From Poteriospumella lacustris (Eukaryota > Sar > Chrysophyceae > Chromulinales > Dinobryaceae): a stretch of DNA of 64,000 nt. The stretch's first letter is position 1, and each line of letters begins with the position of its first letter. The notes below the pieces were generated by a model, which did not search any database, had not been told where the DNA came from, and saw only the letters and a program-made list of their open reading frames with translations. The position numbers and the translations under genes are program-made. Of this stretch, positions 37,017-48,101 are shown piece by piece. The stretch covers positions 1-64,000 of the forward strand of contig SMOI01000163.1 of assembly GCA_008000375.1 (NCBI GenBank), read 5' to 3'.

Positions 37017-40000
37017 ATGAGCATTGACTTGTACCGCTGTGTTTTCGTGATGTTGATGCTCGCTGTTGGCAAATCGTGGCTGGCGAGACAACGATCGTTG
37101 GCGAGCCGCTGTCCGATTCGGGGGCTGCGATCGTGGACGGTGAGCGCCACCAATCAAAACACGGCGTCCGCCGAGGAGGAGCAACTTACCCGTCTGACAG
37201 GGGCAGATTCGAAGATATCCTCGTACTGGATCGATCAGCTGCGCCTGTTAGAGAGACCCGTGGCGAAGTCGCTGATCGCGCAGCTGACCCCGGTGAACGA
37301 ACTGGGCTTCGACGATGGAAAGAGCCTCTCGTCGACGAGCCAGCGATCTGGCTCGTTCCTGGGCTACACCATCGACCAAAAGAAGAAGCACCCCGACAAA
37401 GTCGTGTTGATGCGCAGCGGCGAGTTCTACGAGACGTACGGCATCGACGCGCTGATGCTGATCAACTACGCCGGCCTCAACCCCATGGGCAACAAGGCCA
37501 AGGCCGGCTGTCCCGTGCGCAACGTTCAAGCGACGCTGGACAGTTTAACCAGCGTCGGTCTATCGGTGGCCATCTACGAAGAAATCGCGGAGGCCGCCGA
37601 GGCCAAAGAAGGCGCGAAGGGCGCCGGGAAGGTGAAGATCAAGAACCGCGCCCTGACGCAGATCGTTTCGCCCGCGTCGAGCACGTACATCTACGACCTC
37701 TGTCTCCGGCCCGACGACATCGAATTCCGAGAGAACCATCCGGCGGTGGGTCTCTTGCGCACGACCAGCGGCCTGACGCTGTGCCAGGTCTATCTCGACG
37801 AACAGGCGGTCGTCGTGACCGAGCGGCTGACCGAGGAAGGCGCCCGCGCGTTGCTCGCCAACAGCGGCGCCATCGACCCTATTTATGTGCAAGACGTGGA
37901 CAACGATGCCCTGTCGGCGGTGCTGCACGGCAGCCACCACCACGTCATCCGCCTCAACGGCTACCCCGAGGTGCAGTTCGCGCAGCAGGTGCTGCAGCGC
38001 GTCGGCGACGCTCTCGAGTTGAACACGAACCAGTTTCGTGAGCATAAGAACAACGGGCAGTCACTCAACGGGCAGGAGCGTTCCCGCCGGCCGCGGCCCA
38101 TCTACACGTCGACCGCGCTGCAGATCGGTCTGTTGCCGAACGACAACGTGCCCAGCCTCATCCCGTGTCTCTTGCCGAAGACACACGCGGCGGTCTCCGC
38201 GCGGTTCTGGCGCAAATGGCTGTTGAATCCGCCGCCCGCCGACGTCGCGGACGCGATGCAGCGTCTCTGCGCCGCGCTGTCGCTGACCACGGTCTCGCTG
38301 CCGCCGTTTGCACCGTCGTCGGTGGGCAAAGTCGTGTCGCTGTTGCACGCGCGTCAGGGCAACGTGGCGCTGTTTCGCGACCTCAAAGGCAACGCACACA
38401 GCCTTTTGCAGCTGCTGAAGCTCCGCGACGAGCTGCGGACGACGACGCCAGCGACCGCGACGATGGCAGCGACAGCGGCGGCGGGAGAGGTCGACGACAT
38501 CGTCGAGGCGCTGCTGTCGCTGACGACGTTTCTCAGCGGCGTCCCCGCCGATGCCGCCGTGCTGCGCCAGCACTGCGAACGGGTCTACGCGGCCATCGAT
38601 CGCGTCGTCGCCGACCCCCTCGCTCCGTCGTCCGACGTCGCCAGCGACGTGTCTAGTTCGTTTGAGGTGCTCGCGCGGTCGTGCGGCGGTGCGGGAGCCG
38701 TGCGGGTGCCCGAGGAGTTCTTCCGCCGCAACGAAGAGGAGTTCCGCCACAAGGTGCGCCCGGACCACCCGCAACTGCGCAGCTTCTACGCGGAGCTGCA
38801 GGCGGCGGCGGAGCAGCTGCATCGCGTCGTGGCGGAGGACGTCGGGGACGCCGACGGCCTCGAGATCAGCCACGACGTGCTCGAGAACGCGCTGAGCTTG
38901 CGCGTGCTGAAGCGGCGCAACAGTAGCCGAGCCAACGCCAGTGGCGACGATGCTACCGACGCCGACGCTTCTGACACCGACACCCGTAGCGGTGGTAGTG
39001 AAGACGAACACGACGGCAGCGCGGCGAAGGCGAAGGCAAGGCGAGCGCAGCTGATCAGCTACGTCGACCGCCGGGGCAAAGTGGTGAGCAAGCGCTTCAC
39101 GACGCAGCGGCTGCGTGCGGCCATCGACGACTACGTGCGCCTCGCCAGCACGGGCCCCGCGCTCGTCAGCCGCCTGTTTCAGGCGCTGTCCACCGAGCTG
39201 ACCCGCGAACTGATGACGATCGTCCAGACGACGCATCTGGCGGTGGCGCTGCAGGCGACGCTGGCGCATACGACGGCGGCGCTGCAACGCGGCTGGACGC
39301 TGCCCACGCTGACGGACCTGCCCGACGACCCCGCCGCGATGGCTGCCCAGGACGACTGGGCGCTGGCGCTGCGGGGCCTGACGCCGTATTGGATCGCCCG
39401 CGACGCGGCGGTGGCGAACGACATCGACCTGCGCGGCCTGTTCCTGTTGACGGCGCCGAACATGTCCGGCAAGTCGACGCTGATGCGCGCGGTGCTCGTC
39501 GCGGCGCTGCTCGCCAACGCCGGCTGTTTCATCCCGGCGACGGTCGGTGCGCGCGTGCCGCGGTTCGACAATTTCTTCCTGCGGACGGCGTCGTACGACG
39601 TGCCGAGCGAGGCGAAGTCGGCGTTCGCGCTGGAGATGGACGACATGCGCGTCGTGCTGCGCGACGCGTCGCACCAGTCGATCGTCATGATCGACGAGCT
39701 CGGCAAGGGCACGAGCGCCAAGGACGGCGCCGCCCTGGCCGGGGCCCTGCTGGAGCATCTGGCGCACCGCCAGTGCTTCGGCATCTTCGCGACGCATTTG
39801 CACGAGCTGTTTCTGCTGCCGCTGCAGTTTCCCCGCGGCAACGTGCGCGAGAAGCGCATGGGCTATGCGCTGCCGTCGGCGGGACCGGCGGCGGTGCAGT
39901 GGACGTACCAGTTGGAGGACGGGCGCTGCGAGGACAGCATGGCGCTCGTGACGGCGACGCAGTACGGCATCGACGCGGCGGTGCTGCGGCGCGCGGAGAC

Positions 40001-40762
40001 GCTGCTGCAGGCCTTTGACACCCACTGCCGCCCGGCGCCGTCGGAGGCGTCGGCGGTGGCGGCCTCCACAGCCATCACAACGACCCCGACGACCCCGACG
40101 ACCCCGACGACCCCGACGACGAGTCAGCGAACAGGTAACGAACTCGCGCACTATCGCTGAGGTTGCTGATGGGCGACCGACTGACGATCTGTGACTGCGC
40201 GTTGTAGACGCCCACCGCCCCACGGCGCAGTACCTACGCGACGCGGTGCTACCGCTGCTGAAGACCTTCGAGGGCCTCCCCACTGACGACGACGCGTACG
40301 TGTACATCCCACCGGATTATCTCCCGCCGCCGTCGATCGAAGGCACCAGCTGCGTCTATCTGCTGCACATTTACCCTGCGAAGAAGCCGGTACGTGAACC
40401 GTCTCTGTTTGTCTCCTGTGTCCCCACTGTGTCCGCGGGTCTCACGCTGCCGTGTACGGTACTGTGTGCCGTAGGGAGCGCGTGGCGTCTTCTACGTCGG
40501 CGAAACGGAGTCGTTGGCGCAGCGGCTACGGCAGCATCGACTCTTCTACCGACGTGACGGCGGTGTCGTCGCGTGTGTCGCCTTCTCGGCGCCGCATAAA
40601 TCGGCGGCTCGGCGATTGGAGACGCAGCTGATTCAGCAGCTGAAGAAGTCGTCGCTGTTGGCGGAGCCGTTAGTCTTCGAACGCGACGCCGACGCGAAGC
40701 ATTCGATGTTCAGTCGCGACCGAACCAAACCCAGCAGCACCGTGGAGGTGCCCAAACATTAG
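37017..40762 (+). CDS. MSH1: MSH1-like organellar MutS with C-terminal GIY-YIG nuclease domain
   Basis: Three exons: 37017..40134, 40208..40389 and 40475..40762 (introns 73 and 85 nt), 1195 residues. Plant MSH1 suppresses mutation and ectopic recombination in mitochondrial and plastid DNA. The N-terminus has a basic, acid-free stretch (SWLARQRSLASRCPIRGLRSW) that suits organelle import. The MutS domain I motif is GEFYETYG with F137 and E139, which contact mismatched bases. The core/lever region follows, with acidic low-complexity insertions near residue 650. The ABC ATPase has Walker A APNMSGKSTLMRA with K819 and Walker B IVMIDELGKGTS with D893/E894. The last two exons form the GIY-YIG domain: GTSCVYLLHIY ... 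VFYVGETESLAQRLRQHR. ATG 37017 is chosen over a GTG frame start at 36978. The portion from 38334 is duplicated downstream. Confidence 0.88.
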
Positions 40763-41605
40763 AGAGTCGTACCATTCGGTGGGAAAAGCAGGGGTGGGAT
40801 ATCAGTTGAGAGGCAGTTGCGTCGTTGTAAACGTCTGTGTAAAGCGACACGGTCCACAAACAAAGTCGATGGCAAGGTGGAGTAGGAAGTGGGCAGATGA
40901 TGTCCGTAGAAGTGTTCCATGACCTCTTGGTGCACTTCAAACAAGTCCAACTCCAAGTCGGCAACACTAAAATGCTCTGGGGCCATTCCCTCTTCGCGAT
41001 GGGTTTGGTGGACAGAAGCGGCATGGGATCGTCACGCATCGGATGCAGAAGAAGGCAGAGGTGATCGCACACCATTCAATCAAATCTCCGATTTGTTACC
41101 CAGACTATCAGTACAATCGATTCTTCGAGATGGACTGAGCCTATTCATCGTTGAATGAACACCTGAGAACTCAAGCGTCGGTCCCAGCGAGATCTCGCTG
41201 TGTCTTTTGTCTCGGAGGACGCTCACTGAGCGTCAAACAAGGAAAGCGTATCAAACAAGGAAGGGTCTTCAAGCGAGGGCACAAGTGTGGGCCGGAACGC
41301 GACATGTCACATGTCACGGATGGCGACCCAGCGAGATCTCGCTGTGTCATTTGTCGCCATCCGTGACATCTCGCGCCATCCATTGAGGGATGATGGCCCA
41401 CACTTGTACCCTCGCTTGAGGCACCCTTCCTTGTTTGATACTTCCTTCCTCCTCCTTCTCTTCCTCCTTCTTCAAGTGAGCCATCGTTCTGTGTGAAGGC
41501 GAAGCAGCTCGTCAGACAACTACAGGTTGGTTCTCTGCAGACAATCGAAGGTTTGCACAATCGAATTGAAATCGAACTGAAGAATTGAAAGCAACAATCT
41601 GAACG
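40763..41605. other. Spacer upstream of DUF285 gene A, with palindromic repeats
   Basis: This 843-base spacer is shared in diverged form with 48102-48780. It contains two perfect copies of the 14-base palindrome AGCGAGATCTCGCT (41186-41199 and 41331-41344), each within a longer repeated phrase. A pyrimidine-rich tract lies at about 41445-41475, and a conserved 5' leader reads up to the ATG. Promoter function is inferred from conservation between the copies. Confidence 0.5.
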
Positions 41606-44600
41606 ATGGATACACCGACGTTCGAACGACTTACCGATGGCACGATTCGTGGGGCGTTGGAATTGTGGTTTCTCAATCAAACGCAAGCTCTGGTAATCCA
41701 TGGGCCCATCAGCAGCTGGGATGCCAGTGGTGTGACAGACATGTCGTTCTTATTTGCGTATCGAAGTGAGTTTAACGACGACATCAGTCGATGGGATGTG
41801 AGCAATGTGACCGACATGGAAGCCATGTTTTTGAACGCCAGCAATTTTAACCAGCCATTGAATATTTGGAATGTATCGCGGGTTGTCAACATGCGAGATA
41901 TGTTTCACGGGGCCAGGTCATTCAACCAGTCGCTAGCAACATGGGTCGTGACCAATGTCGTGGATATGTCGAGTATGTTTCACGATGCACTGTCATTCAA
42001 TCGACCTTTGCACAGTTGGAATGTGACAGCCGTTACCAACATGGCTGATATGTTCAATGGTGCGCAGTTATTCAGCCAGCCATTGGAAACTTGGAATGTG
42101 TCCAGGGTGACGACCATGCGTGGTATGTTAAGTGATGCTTCGGAGTTCAACCAGGCGATATCATCATGGACTGCAGGCTCTGTGAGGGACATGTCCAAAA
42201 TGTTTTCGAACGCCAAGCGCTTCAACCAGCCGTTGGACAACTGGAATGTATCCTCCGTGACCGACATGTCCGGAATGTTCTTGAACGCCGAGCATTTCAA
42301 TCAGACGTTAGAAACGTGGAATGTATCCTCCGTGACCGACATGGGCGATATGTTCGCGCGTGCGTCAGCGTTCAACCAAGCGATTTCCACATGGAATGTA
42401 TCCTCCGTGACCGACATGTCCGGAATGTTCTCGAAAGCCGAGCACTTCAACCAGCCTCTAGAAAGGTGGAATGTATCCTCCGTGTCCGACATGTGCGATA
42501 TGTTCAGTGATGCGTCAGCGTTCAACCAATCGATGTCCGCATGGAATGTAGCCTCCGTGACCGACATGGCCGAAATGTTCTCGAATGCCGAGCATTTCAA
42601 CCAGCCTCTAGACATGTGGAATGTGACCAACGTCCAGGATATGAGGTACATGTTTGACGGTGCTGTTTCGTTTCAGCAATCGTTGCGAACGTGGAAGGTG
42701 TCGCCGACAGCTAGTATCGATTGCATGTTTGATGCTGCCTTCAACGTTCGCTTGCGTCCGGTTGGTCGTCGATTTGGTTTGCTGCCCAAAACTGTTCCGT
42801 TTGAAGAGGGTATCGGCGATCAATTGCCATTGACCACACTATTGACAGGCTTGCATGAGCGGCTTCCAATCGACGTATGCCGTGACATACGACGGGCGCT
42901 GTGGACATCGATCACCGATAGCAACGTTCATGAAGCTGTCGACAATCTGAAGGATAGGAGATCTCCCAGTCGATGGGGTCCGATCGAACTCTGGGACGTA
43001 CGTCAGGTGACTAACATGAGGCGTCTGTTTCACGGAACAGAAATCAATGCAGATCTGTCACGTTGGAATGTGAGCAACGTGCGATCGATGCGAGAAATGT
43101 TCTATGGCGAGTCACAGTTCAACGGCTCGATTGGTACATGGAACGTGAGCCAGGTGACCGACATGGGAGGCATGTTCGAGGGTTGTACTGAGTTCAATCA
43201 GCCACTCGACCGTTGGGACGTGTCCAATGTGAGCTGTATGCGACGGATGTTCTCTGGCTGTGTGAAGTTCAACCAGGCGATTGGCAACTGGTCGATGGGG
43301 CGTGTCGAAGACATGAGCGAGATGTTCTCCGGCTGCAGAGCGTTTAATCAGCAGTTGAGCAGCTGGGACGTGTCGTCGGTGATGTATATGCGGGGTCTGT
43401 TCGATAATGCGTCATCGTTCAATCAGGCAATATCCGCGTGGAATGTATCATCCGTGACCGACATGCTCAAAATGCTCTCGAACACAGAGCGCTTCAACCA
43501 GCCGTTGGAAACGTGGAATGTGTCCAGGGTGACGACCATGCGTGGTATGTTCCGTAATGCTTCAGCGTTCAACCAGGCGATATCCTCATGGACTGTAGGC
43601 TCTATGAACGACATGTCCCAAATGTTTTTGAACGCCAAGCGCTTCAACCAGCCCCTGGAGATCTGGAATGTATCCTCCGTGACCGACATGTCCGAAATGT
43701 TCTCGAGCGCCGCGCATTTCAATCAGCCCCTAGAAAGGTGGAATGTATCCTCCGTGTCCGACATGTGCATTATGTTCCGTAATGCGTCAGCGTTCAACCA
43801 ACCGATATCCGCATGGAATGTAGCATCCGTGACCGACATGTCCGAAATGTTTTTGAACGCCGAGCATTTCAACCAGCCTCTAGACATGTGGAATGTGACT
43901 AACGTCCAGGATATGAGGCGCATGTTTGCAGGCGCTGTTTCGTTTCAGCAATCGTTGCGAACGTGGAAGGTGTCGCCGACAGCCGATATTGATTGCATGT
44001 TTGATGCTGCCTTCAACGTTCGCTTGCGTCCGGTTGGTCGTCGATTTGGTTTGCTGCCCAAAACCGTTCCGTTTGAAGAGGGTATCGGCGATCAATTGCC
44101 ATTGACCACACTATTGACAGGCTTGTATGAGCGGCTTCCAATCGACGTATGCCGTGACATACGACGGGCGCTGTGGGCTGTCATCACCGATAGGAACGTT
44201 CATGATGCTGTGAAAGAACATCGGATGAGCTCTTCCAGTCGATGGGGTCCGATCGAACTCTGGGACGTACGTCACGTGACTAACATGAGGCGTCTGTTTC
44301 ACGGGACAGAAATCAATGCAGATCTGTCACGTTGGGATGTGAGCAACGTACGATCGATGCGAGAAATGTTCTATGGCGCGTCGAAGTTCAACGGCTCGAT
44401 TGGGACATGGAACGTGAGCCAGGTGACCGACATGGGAGGCATGTTCGAGGGTTGTACTGAGTTCAATCAGCCACTCGACCGTTGGGACGTGTCCAATGTG
44501 AGCTGTATGCGACGGATGTTCTCTGGCTGTGTGAAGTTCAACCAGGCGATTGGCAACTGGTCGATGGGGCGTGTCGAAGACATGAGCGAGATGTTCTCCG

Positions 44601-44905
44601 GCTGCAGAGCGTTTAATCAGCAGTTGAGCAGCTGGGACGTGTCGTCGGTGGTGGATATGCGGGGTATGTTCAGAGAGGCGGTGGTATTCAACCAGGATGT
44701 GTCGGGTTGGTCGGTGGGTCGTGTGCGGAACATGAGCGATATGTGGCGGGGAGCGAGGTCGTTCAACCAGTCGTTGTCCGAATGGGACGTGTCGCGAGTG
44801 GCCATTTGTCAAGGTATGTTTCTGGGAGGTGCCTTGCGGCAAGCGAACGCTCCGCGGTTTGACACGGAGATGCGGGCAAGTACGTTTCGTCCAGGACAAG
44901 GTTGA
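41606..44905 (+). CDS. DUF285/BspA-like repeat protein A
   Basis: A single exon of 1099 residues, made mostly of units of about 25 residues with the consensus MFxxAxxFNQPLxxWNVSxVTDM, the hallmark of DUF285 (PF03382, leucine-rich-repeat-like, known from Mycoplasma surface proteins and abundant in some protists). There is no signal peptide or membrane helix. The N-terminus (FERLTDGTIRGALELWF) is shared with paralogues B and C. Two copies of a non-repeat block of about 85 residues (nt 42736-42990 and 44008-44262, core RRFGLLPKTVPFEEGIGDQL and LPIDVCRDIRRALW) separate the repeat arrays. The region 42614-43381 is repeated at 43886-44650. Compared with B, a TGA at 44903-44905 removes an acidic Ser/Asp tail whose remnant follows in frame. 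Function is unknown; protein binding is the usual inference for such solenoids. Confidence 0.85.
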   Translation: MDTPTFERLTDGTIRGALELWFLNQTQALVIHGPISSWDASGVTDMSFLFAYRSEFNDDISRWDVSNVTDMEAMFLNASNFNQPLNIWNVSRVVNMRDMFHGARSFNQSLATWVVTNVVDMSSMFHDALSFNRPLHSWNVTAVTNMADMFNGAQLFSQPLETWNVSRVTTMRGMLSDASEFNQAISSWTAGSVRDMSKMFSNAKRFNQPLDNWNVSSVTDMSGMFLNAEHFNQTLETWNVSSVTDMGDMFARASAFNQAISTWNVSSVTDMSGMFSKAEHFNQPLERWNVSSVSDMCDMFSDASAFNQSMSAWNVASVTDMAEMFSNAEHFNQPLDMWNVTNVQDMRYMFDGAVSFQQSLRTWKVSPTASIDCMFDAAFNVRLRPVGRRFGLLPKTVPFEEGIGDQLPLTTLLTGLHERLPIDVCRDIRRALWTSITDSNVHEAVDNLKDRRSPSRWGPIELWDVRQVTNMRRLFHGTEINADLSRWNVSNVRSMREMFYGESQFNGSIGTWNVSQVTDMGGMFEGCTEFNQPLDRWDVSNVSCMRRMFSGCVKFNQAIGNWSMGRVEDMSEMFSGCRAFNQQLSSWDVSSVMYMRGLFDNASSFNQAISAWNVSSVTDMLKMLSNTERFNQPLETWNVSRVTTMRGMFRNASAFNQAISSWTVGSMNDMSQMFLNAKRFNQPLEIWNVSSVTDMSEMFSSAAHFNQPLERWNVSSVSDMCIMFRNASAFNQPISAWNVASVTDMSEMFLNAEHFNQPLDMWNVTNVQDMRRMFAGAVSFQQSLRTWKVSPTADIDCMFDAAFNVRLRPVGRRFGLLPKTVPFEEGIGDQLPLTTLLTGLYERLPIDVCRDIRRALWAVITDRNVHDAVKEHRMSSSSRWGPIELWDVRHVTNMRRLFHGTEINADLSRWDVSNVRSMREMFYGASKFNGSIGTWNVSQVTDMGGMFEGCTEFNQPLDRWDVSNVSCMRRMFSGCVKFNQAIGNWSMGRVEDMSEMFSGCRAFNQQLSSWDVSSVVDMRGMFREAVVFNQDVSGWSVGRVRNMSDMWRGARSFNQSLSEWDVSRVAICQGMFLGGALRQANAPRFDTEMRASTFRPGQG

Positions 44906-45643
44906 GGCTCCCCAGGAGACTCGGAATCGGACTCGGCCTCGAGCAGCGATGACGCTCGGTCTAGGTGCTATTAAATGAAGTGTACGATACGTTATCAATG
45001 TGGTAGGAAGCGTCGGTGGTTTGACATTATGTCTTACCGCTTTCGGTTCAACCCCCTGAACAGTTGTAAGAGGGATGTCTCAATGTAAACGACTGAATGT
45101 CCTCCATGTACAGCAAGCATAAGTTGTGATATGCGCTTCTAACTGCACGAAGGTTGTCAACGACGGTGTCTCGAATGAACCGACTTGTGGCCGCGCGATC
45201 AAACGGTTTTACAGCGTTTAGCAAACAGCCGCCAGACCAACGATAAATGAGTCGTATGGTCGGCCATCGTGTCTCGGGTCTGGTGTCGGGTGGCATGGGG
45301 TTCGCATCGCCAACCGCCAACAAAGAAAGTGTGACTGGGAGCGTGATGGAGGTGTTCGACAGTGGAGCATACCCGCTTCAAGAGTCTCCGACGGTGGCTG
45401 CCATACACATACGATCGCTGCCGTACTCGCAGCTACCAACCGCGCATGGGATGCTCTAATCATGTCGATTAATGCTTATACCACCAACGGATTTACCATC
45501 AGTTTCACATGTTCCCCAATCGATTTCAGTCACCTTCGCCGGGTTTAGCAACAGATGCAGGATAATAGCGCGAAACGACGCAACAGAGGGCGTAAACCTC
45601 AATCTTCGAGACACACGGCGTGAGAGACCGTTCTCATGGTTCT
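44906..45643. other. Spacer between duplication units
   Basis: Up to about 45440 this is the 3' flank of DUF285 gene A, homologous to 51832-52310. From 45440 to 45643 it is unique sequence at the junction of the two duplication units. No gene was supported. Confidence 0.6.
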
Positions 45644-48101
45644 GTGTCGCTGTTGCACGCGCGGCAGGGCAACGTGGCGCTGTTTCGCGACCTCAAAGGC
45701 AACGCGCACAGCCTTTTGCAGCTGCTGCAGCTCCGCGACGACCTGCGGATGACGCCGCCAGCGACCGCGGCAGCGGCGGCGGCGACAGCGGCGGCGGCGG
45801 CGGGAGAGGTCGACGACATCGTCGAGGCGCTGCTGTCGCTGACGACGTTTCTCAGCGGCGTCCCCGCCGATGCCGCCGTGCTGCGCCAGCACTGCGAACG
45901 GGTCTACGCGGCCATCGATCGCGTCGTCGCCGACCCCCTCGCTCCGTCGTCCGACGTCGCCAGCGACGTGTCTAGTTCGTTTGAGGTGCTCGCGCGGTCG
46001 TGCGGCGGTGCGGGAGCCGTGCGGGTGCCCGAGGAGTTCTTCCGCCGCAACGAAGAGGAGTTCCGCCACAAGGTGCGCCCGGACCACCCGCAACTGCGCA
46101 GCTTCTACGCGGAGCTGCAGGCGGCGGCGGAGCAGCTGCATCGCGTCGTGGCGGAGGACGTCGGGGACGCCGACGGCCTCGAGATCAGCCACGACGTGCT
46201 CGAGAACGCGCTGAGCTTGCGCGTGCTGAAGCGGCGCAACAGTAGCCGAGCCAACGCCAGTGGCGACGATGCTACCGACGCCGACGCTTCTGACACCGAC
46301 ACCCGTAGCGGTGGTAGTGAAGACGAACACGACGGCAGCGCGGCGAAGGCGAAGGCAAGGCGAGCGCAGCTGATCAGCTACGTCGACCGCCGGGGCAAAG
46401 TGGTGAGCAAGCGCTTCACGACGCAGCGGCTGCGTGCGGCCATCGACGACTACGTGCGCCTCGCCAGCACGGGCCCCGCGCTCGTCAGCCGCCTGTTTCA
46501 GGCGCTGTCCACCGAGCTGACCCGCGAACTGATGACGATCGTCCAGACGACGCATCTGGCGGTGGCGCTGCAGGCGACGCTGGCGCATACGACGGCGGCG
46601 CTGCAACGCGGCTGGACGCTGCCCACGCTGACGGACCTGCCCGACGACCCCGCCGCGATGGCTGCCCAGGACGACTGGGCGCTGGCGCTGCGGGGCCTGA
46701 CGCCGTATTGGATCGCCCGCGACGCGGCGGTGGCGAACGACATCGACCTGCGCGGCCTGTTCCTGTTGACGGCGCCGAACATGTCCGGCAAGTCGACGCT
46801 GATGCGCGCGGTGCTCGTCGCGGCGCTGCTCGCCAACGCCGGCTGTTTCATCCCGGCGACGGTCGGTGCGCGCGTGCCGCGGTTCGACAATTTCTTCCTG
46901 CGGACGGCGTCGTACGACGTGCCGAGCGAGGCGAAGTCGGCGTTCGCGCTGGAGATGGACGACATGCGCGTCGTGCTGCGCGACGCGTCGCACCAGTCGA
47001 TCGTCATGATCGACGAGCTCGGCAAGGGCACGAGCGCCAAGGACGGCGCCGCCCTGGCCGGGGCCCTGCTGGAGCATCTGGCGCACCGCCAGTGCTTCGG
47101 CATCTTCGCGACGCATTTGCACGAGCTGTTTCTGCTGCCGCTGCAGTTTCCCCGCGGCAACGTGCGCGAGAAGCGCATGGGCTATGCGCTGCCGTCGGCG
47201 GGACCGGCGGCGGTGCAGTGGACGTACCAGTTGGAGGACGGGCGCTGCGAGGACAGCATGGCGCTCGTGACGGCGACGCAGTACGGCATCGACGCGGCGG
47301 TGCTGCGGCGCGCGGAGACGCTGCTGCAGGCCTTTGACACCCACTGCCGCCCGGCGCCGTCGGAGGCGTCGGCGGTGGCGGCCTCCACAGCCATCACAAC
47401 GACCCCGACGACCCCGACGACCCCGACGACCCCGACGACGAGTCAGCGAACAGGTAACGAACTCGCGCACTATCGCTGAGGTTGCTGATGGGCGACCGAC
47501 TGACGATCTGTGACTGCGCGTTGTAGACGCCCACCGCCCCACGGCGCAGTACCTACGCGACGCGGTGCTACCGCTGCTGAAGACCTTCGAGGGCCTCCCC
47601 ACTGACGACGACGCGTACGTGTACATCCCACCGGATTATCTCCCGCCGCCGTCGATCGAAGGCACCAGCTGCGTCTATCTGCTGCACATTTACCCTGCGA
47701 AGAAGCCGGTACGTGAACCGTCTCTGTTTGTCTCCTGTGTCCCCTCTGTCGCTCTGTGCGATGGGCTGTGTCCGCGGGTCTCACGCTGCCGTGTACGGTA
47801 CTGTGTGCCGTAGGGAGCGCGTGGCGTCTTCTACGTCGGCGAAACGGAGTCGTTGGCGCAGCGGCTACGGCAGCATCGACTCTTCTACCGACGTGATGGC
47901 GGTGTCGTCGCGTGTGTCGCTTTCTCGGCGCCGCATAAATCGGCGGCTCGGCGCTTGGAGACGCAGCTGATTCAGCAGCTGAAGACGTCGTCGCTGTTGG
48001 CGGAGCCGTTAGTCTTCGAACGCGACGCCGACGCGAAGCATTCGATGTTCAGTCGCGACCGACCCAACCCCAGCAGCACCGTGAAGGTGCCTAAACAGTA
48101 G
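45644..48101 (+). pseudogene. 5'-truncated second copy of MSH1-like gene
   Basis: Exon equivalents are 45644..47453, 47527..47708 and 47814..48101; all splice sites are conserved and all frames open. The breakpoint removes the presequence, the FYE mismatch-recognition domain and the connector. The first in-frame ATG after the breakpoint is at 45749, which would give 724 residues with the core/lever, the complete Walker A and B ATPase and GIY-YIG. Exon 1 appears identical to the parent, apart from a few changes and three extra Ala codons near its left end. The GIY-YIG exon has a handful of substitutions (for example TKPSSTVEVPKH became PNPSSTVKVPKQ). It may be a pseudogene without a promoter, or a young truncated gene; the intact frames leave both open. 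Confidence 0.8.

Larger units (their letters stand above)
38334..45440. repeat. Segmental tandem duplication, unit 1
   Basis: From GTGTCGCTGTTGCACGCGCG at 38334 this segment is homologous, in the same orientation, to 45644 onward. It covers the 3' two thirds of MSH1, the spacer, the DUF285 gene at 41606 and its 3' flank up to about 45440 (GCCATACACATACGATCGCTG occurs in both copies). The right boundary is approximate. Confidence 0.9.

Noticed and set aside
38061-40307. 748-codon minus-strand ORF, repeated as 45599-47626
   Set aside because: It is antisense to the MSH1 exon with Arg/Gln-rich composition. Its duplication merely follows the segmental duplication.
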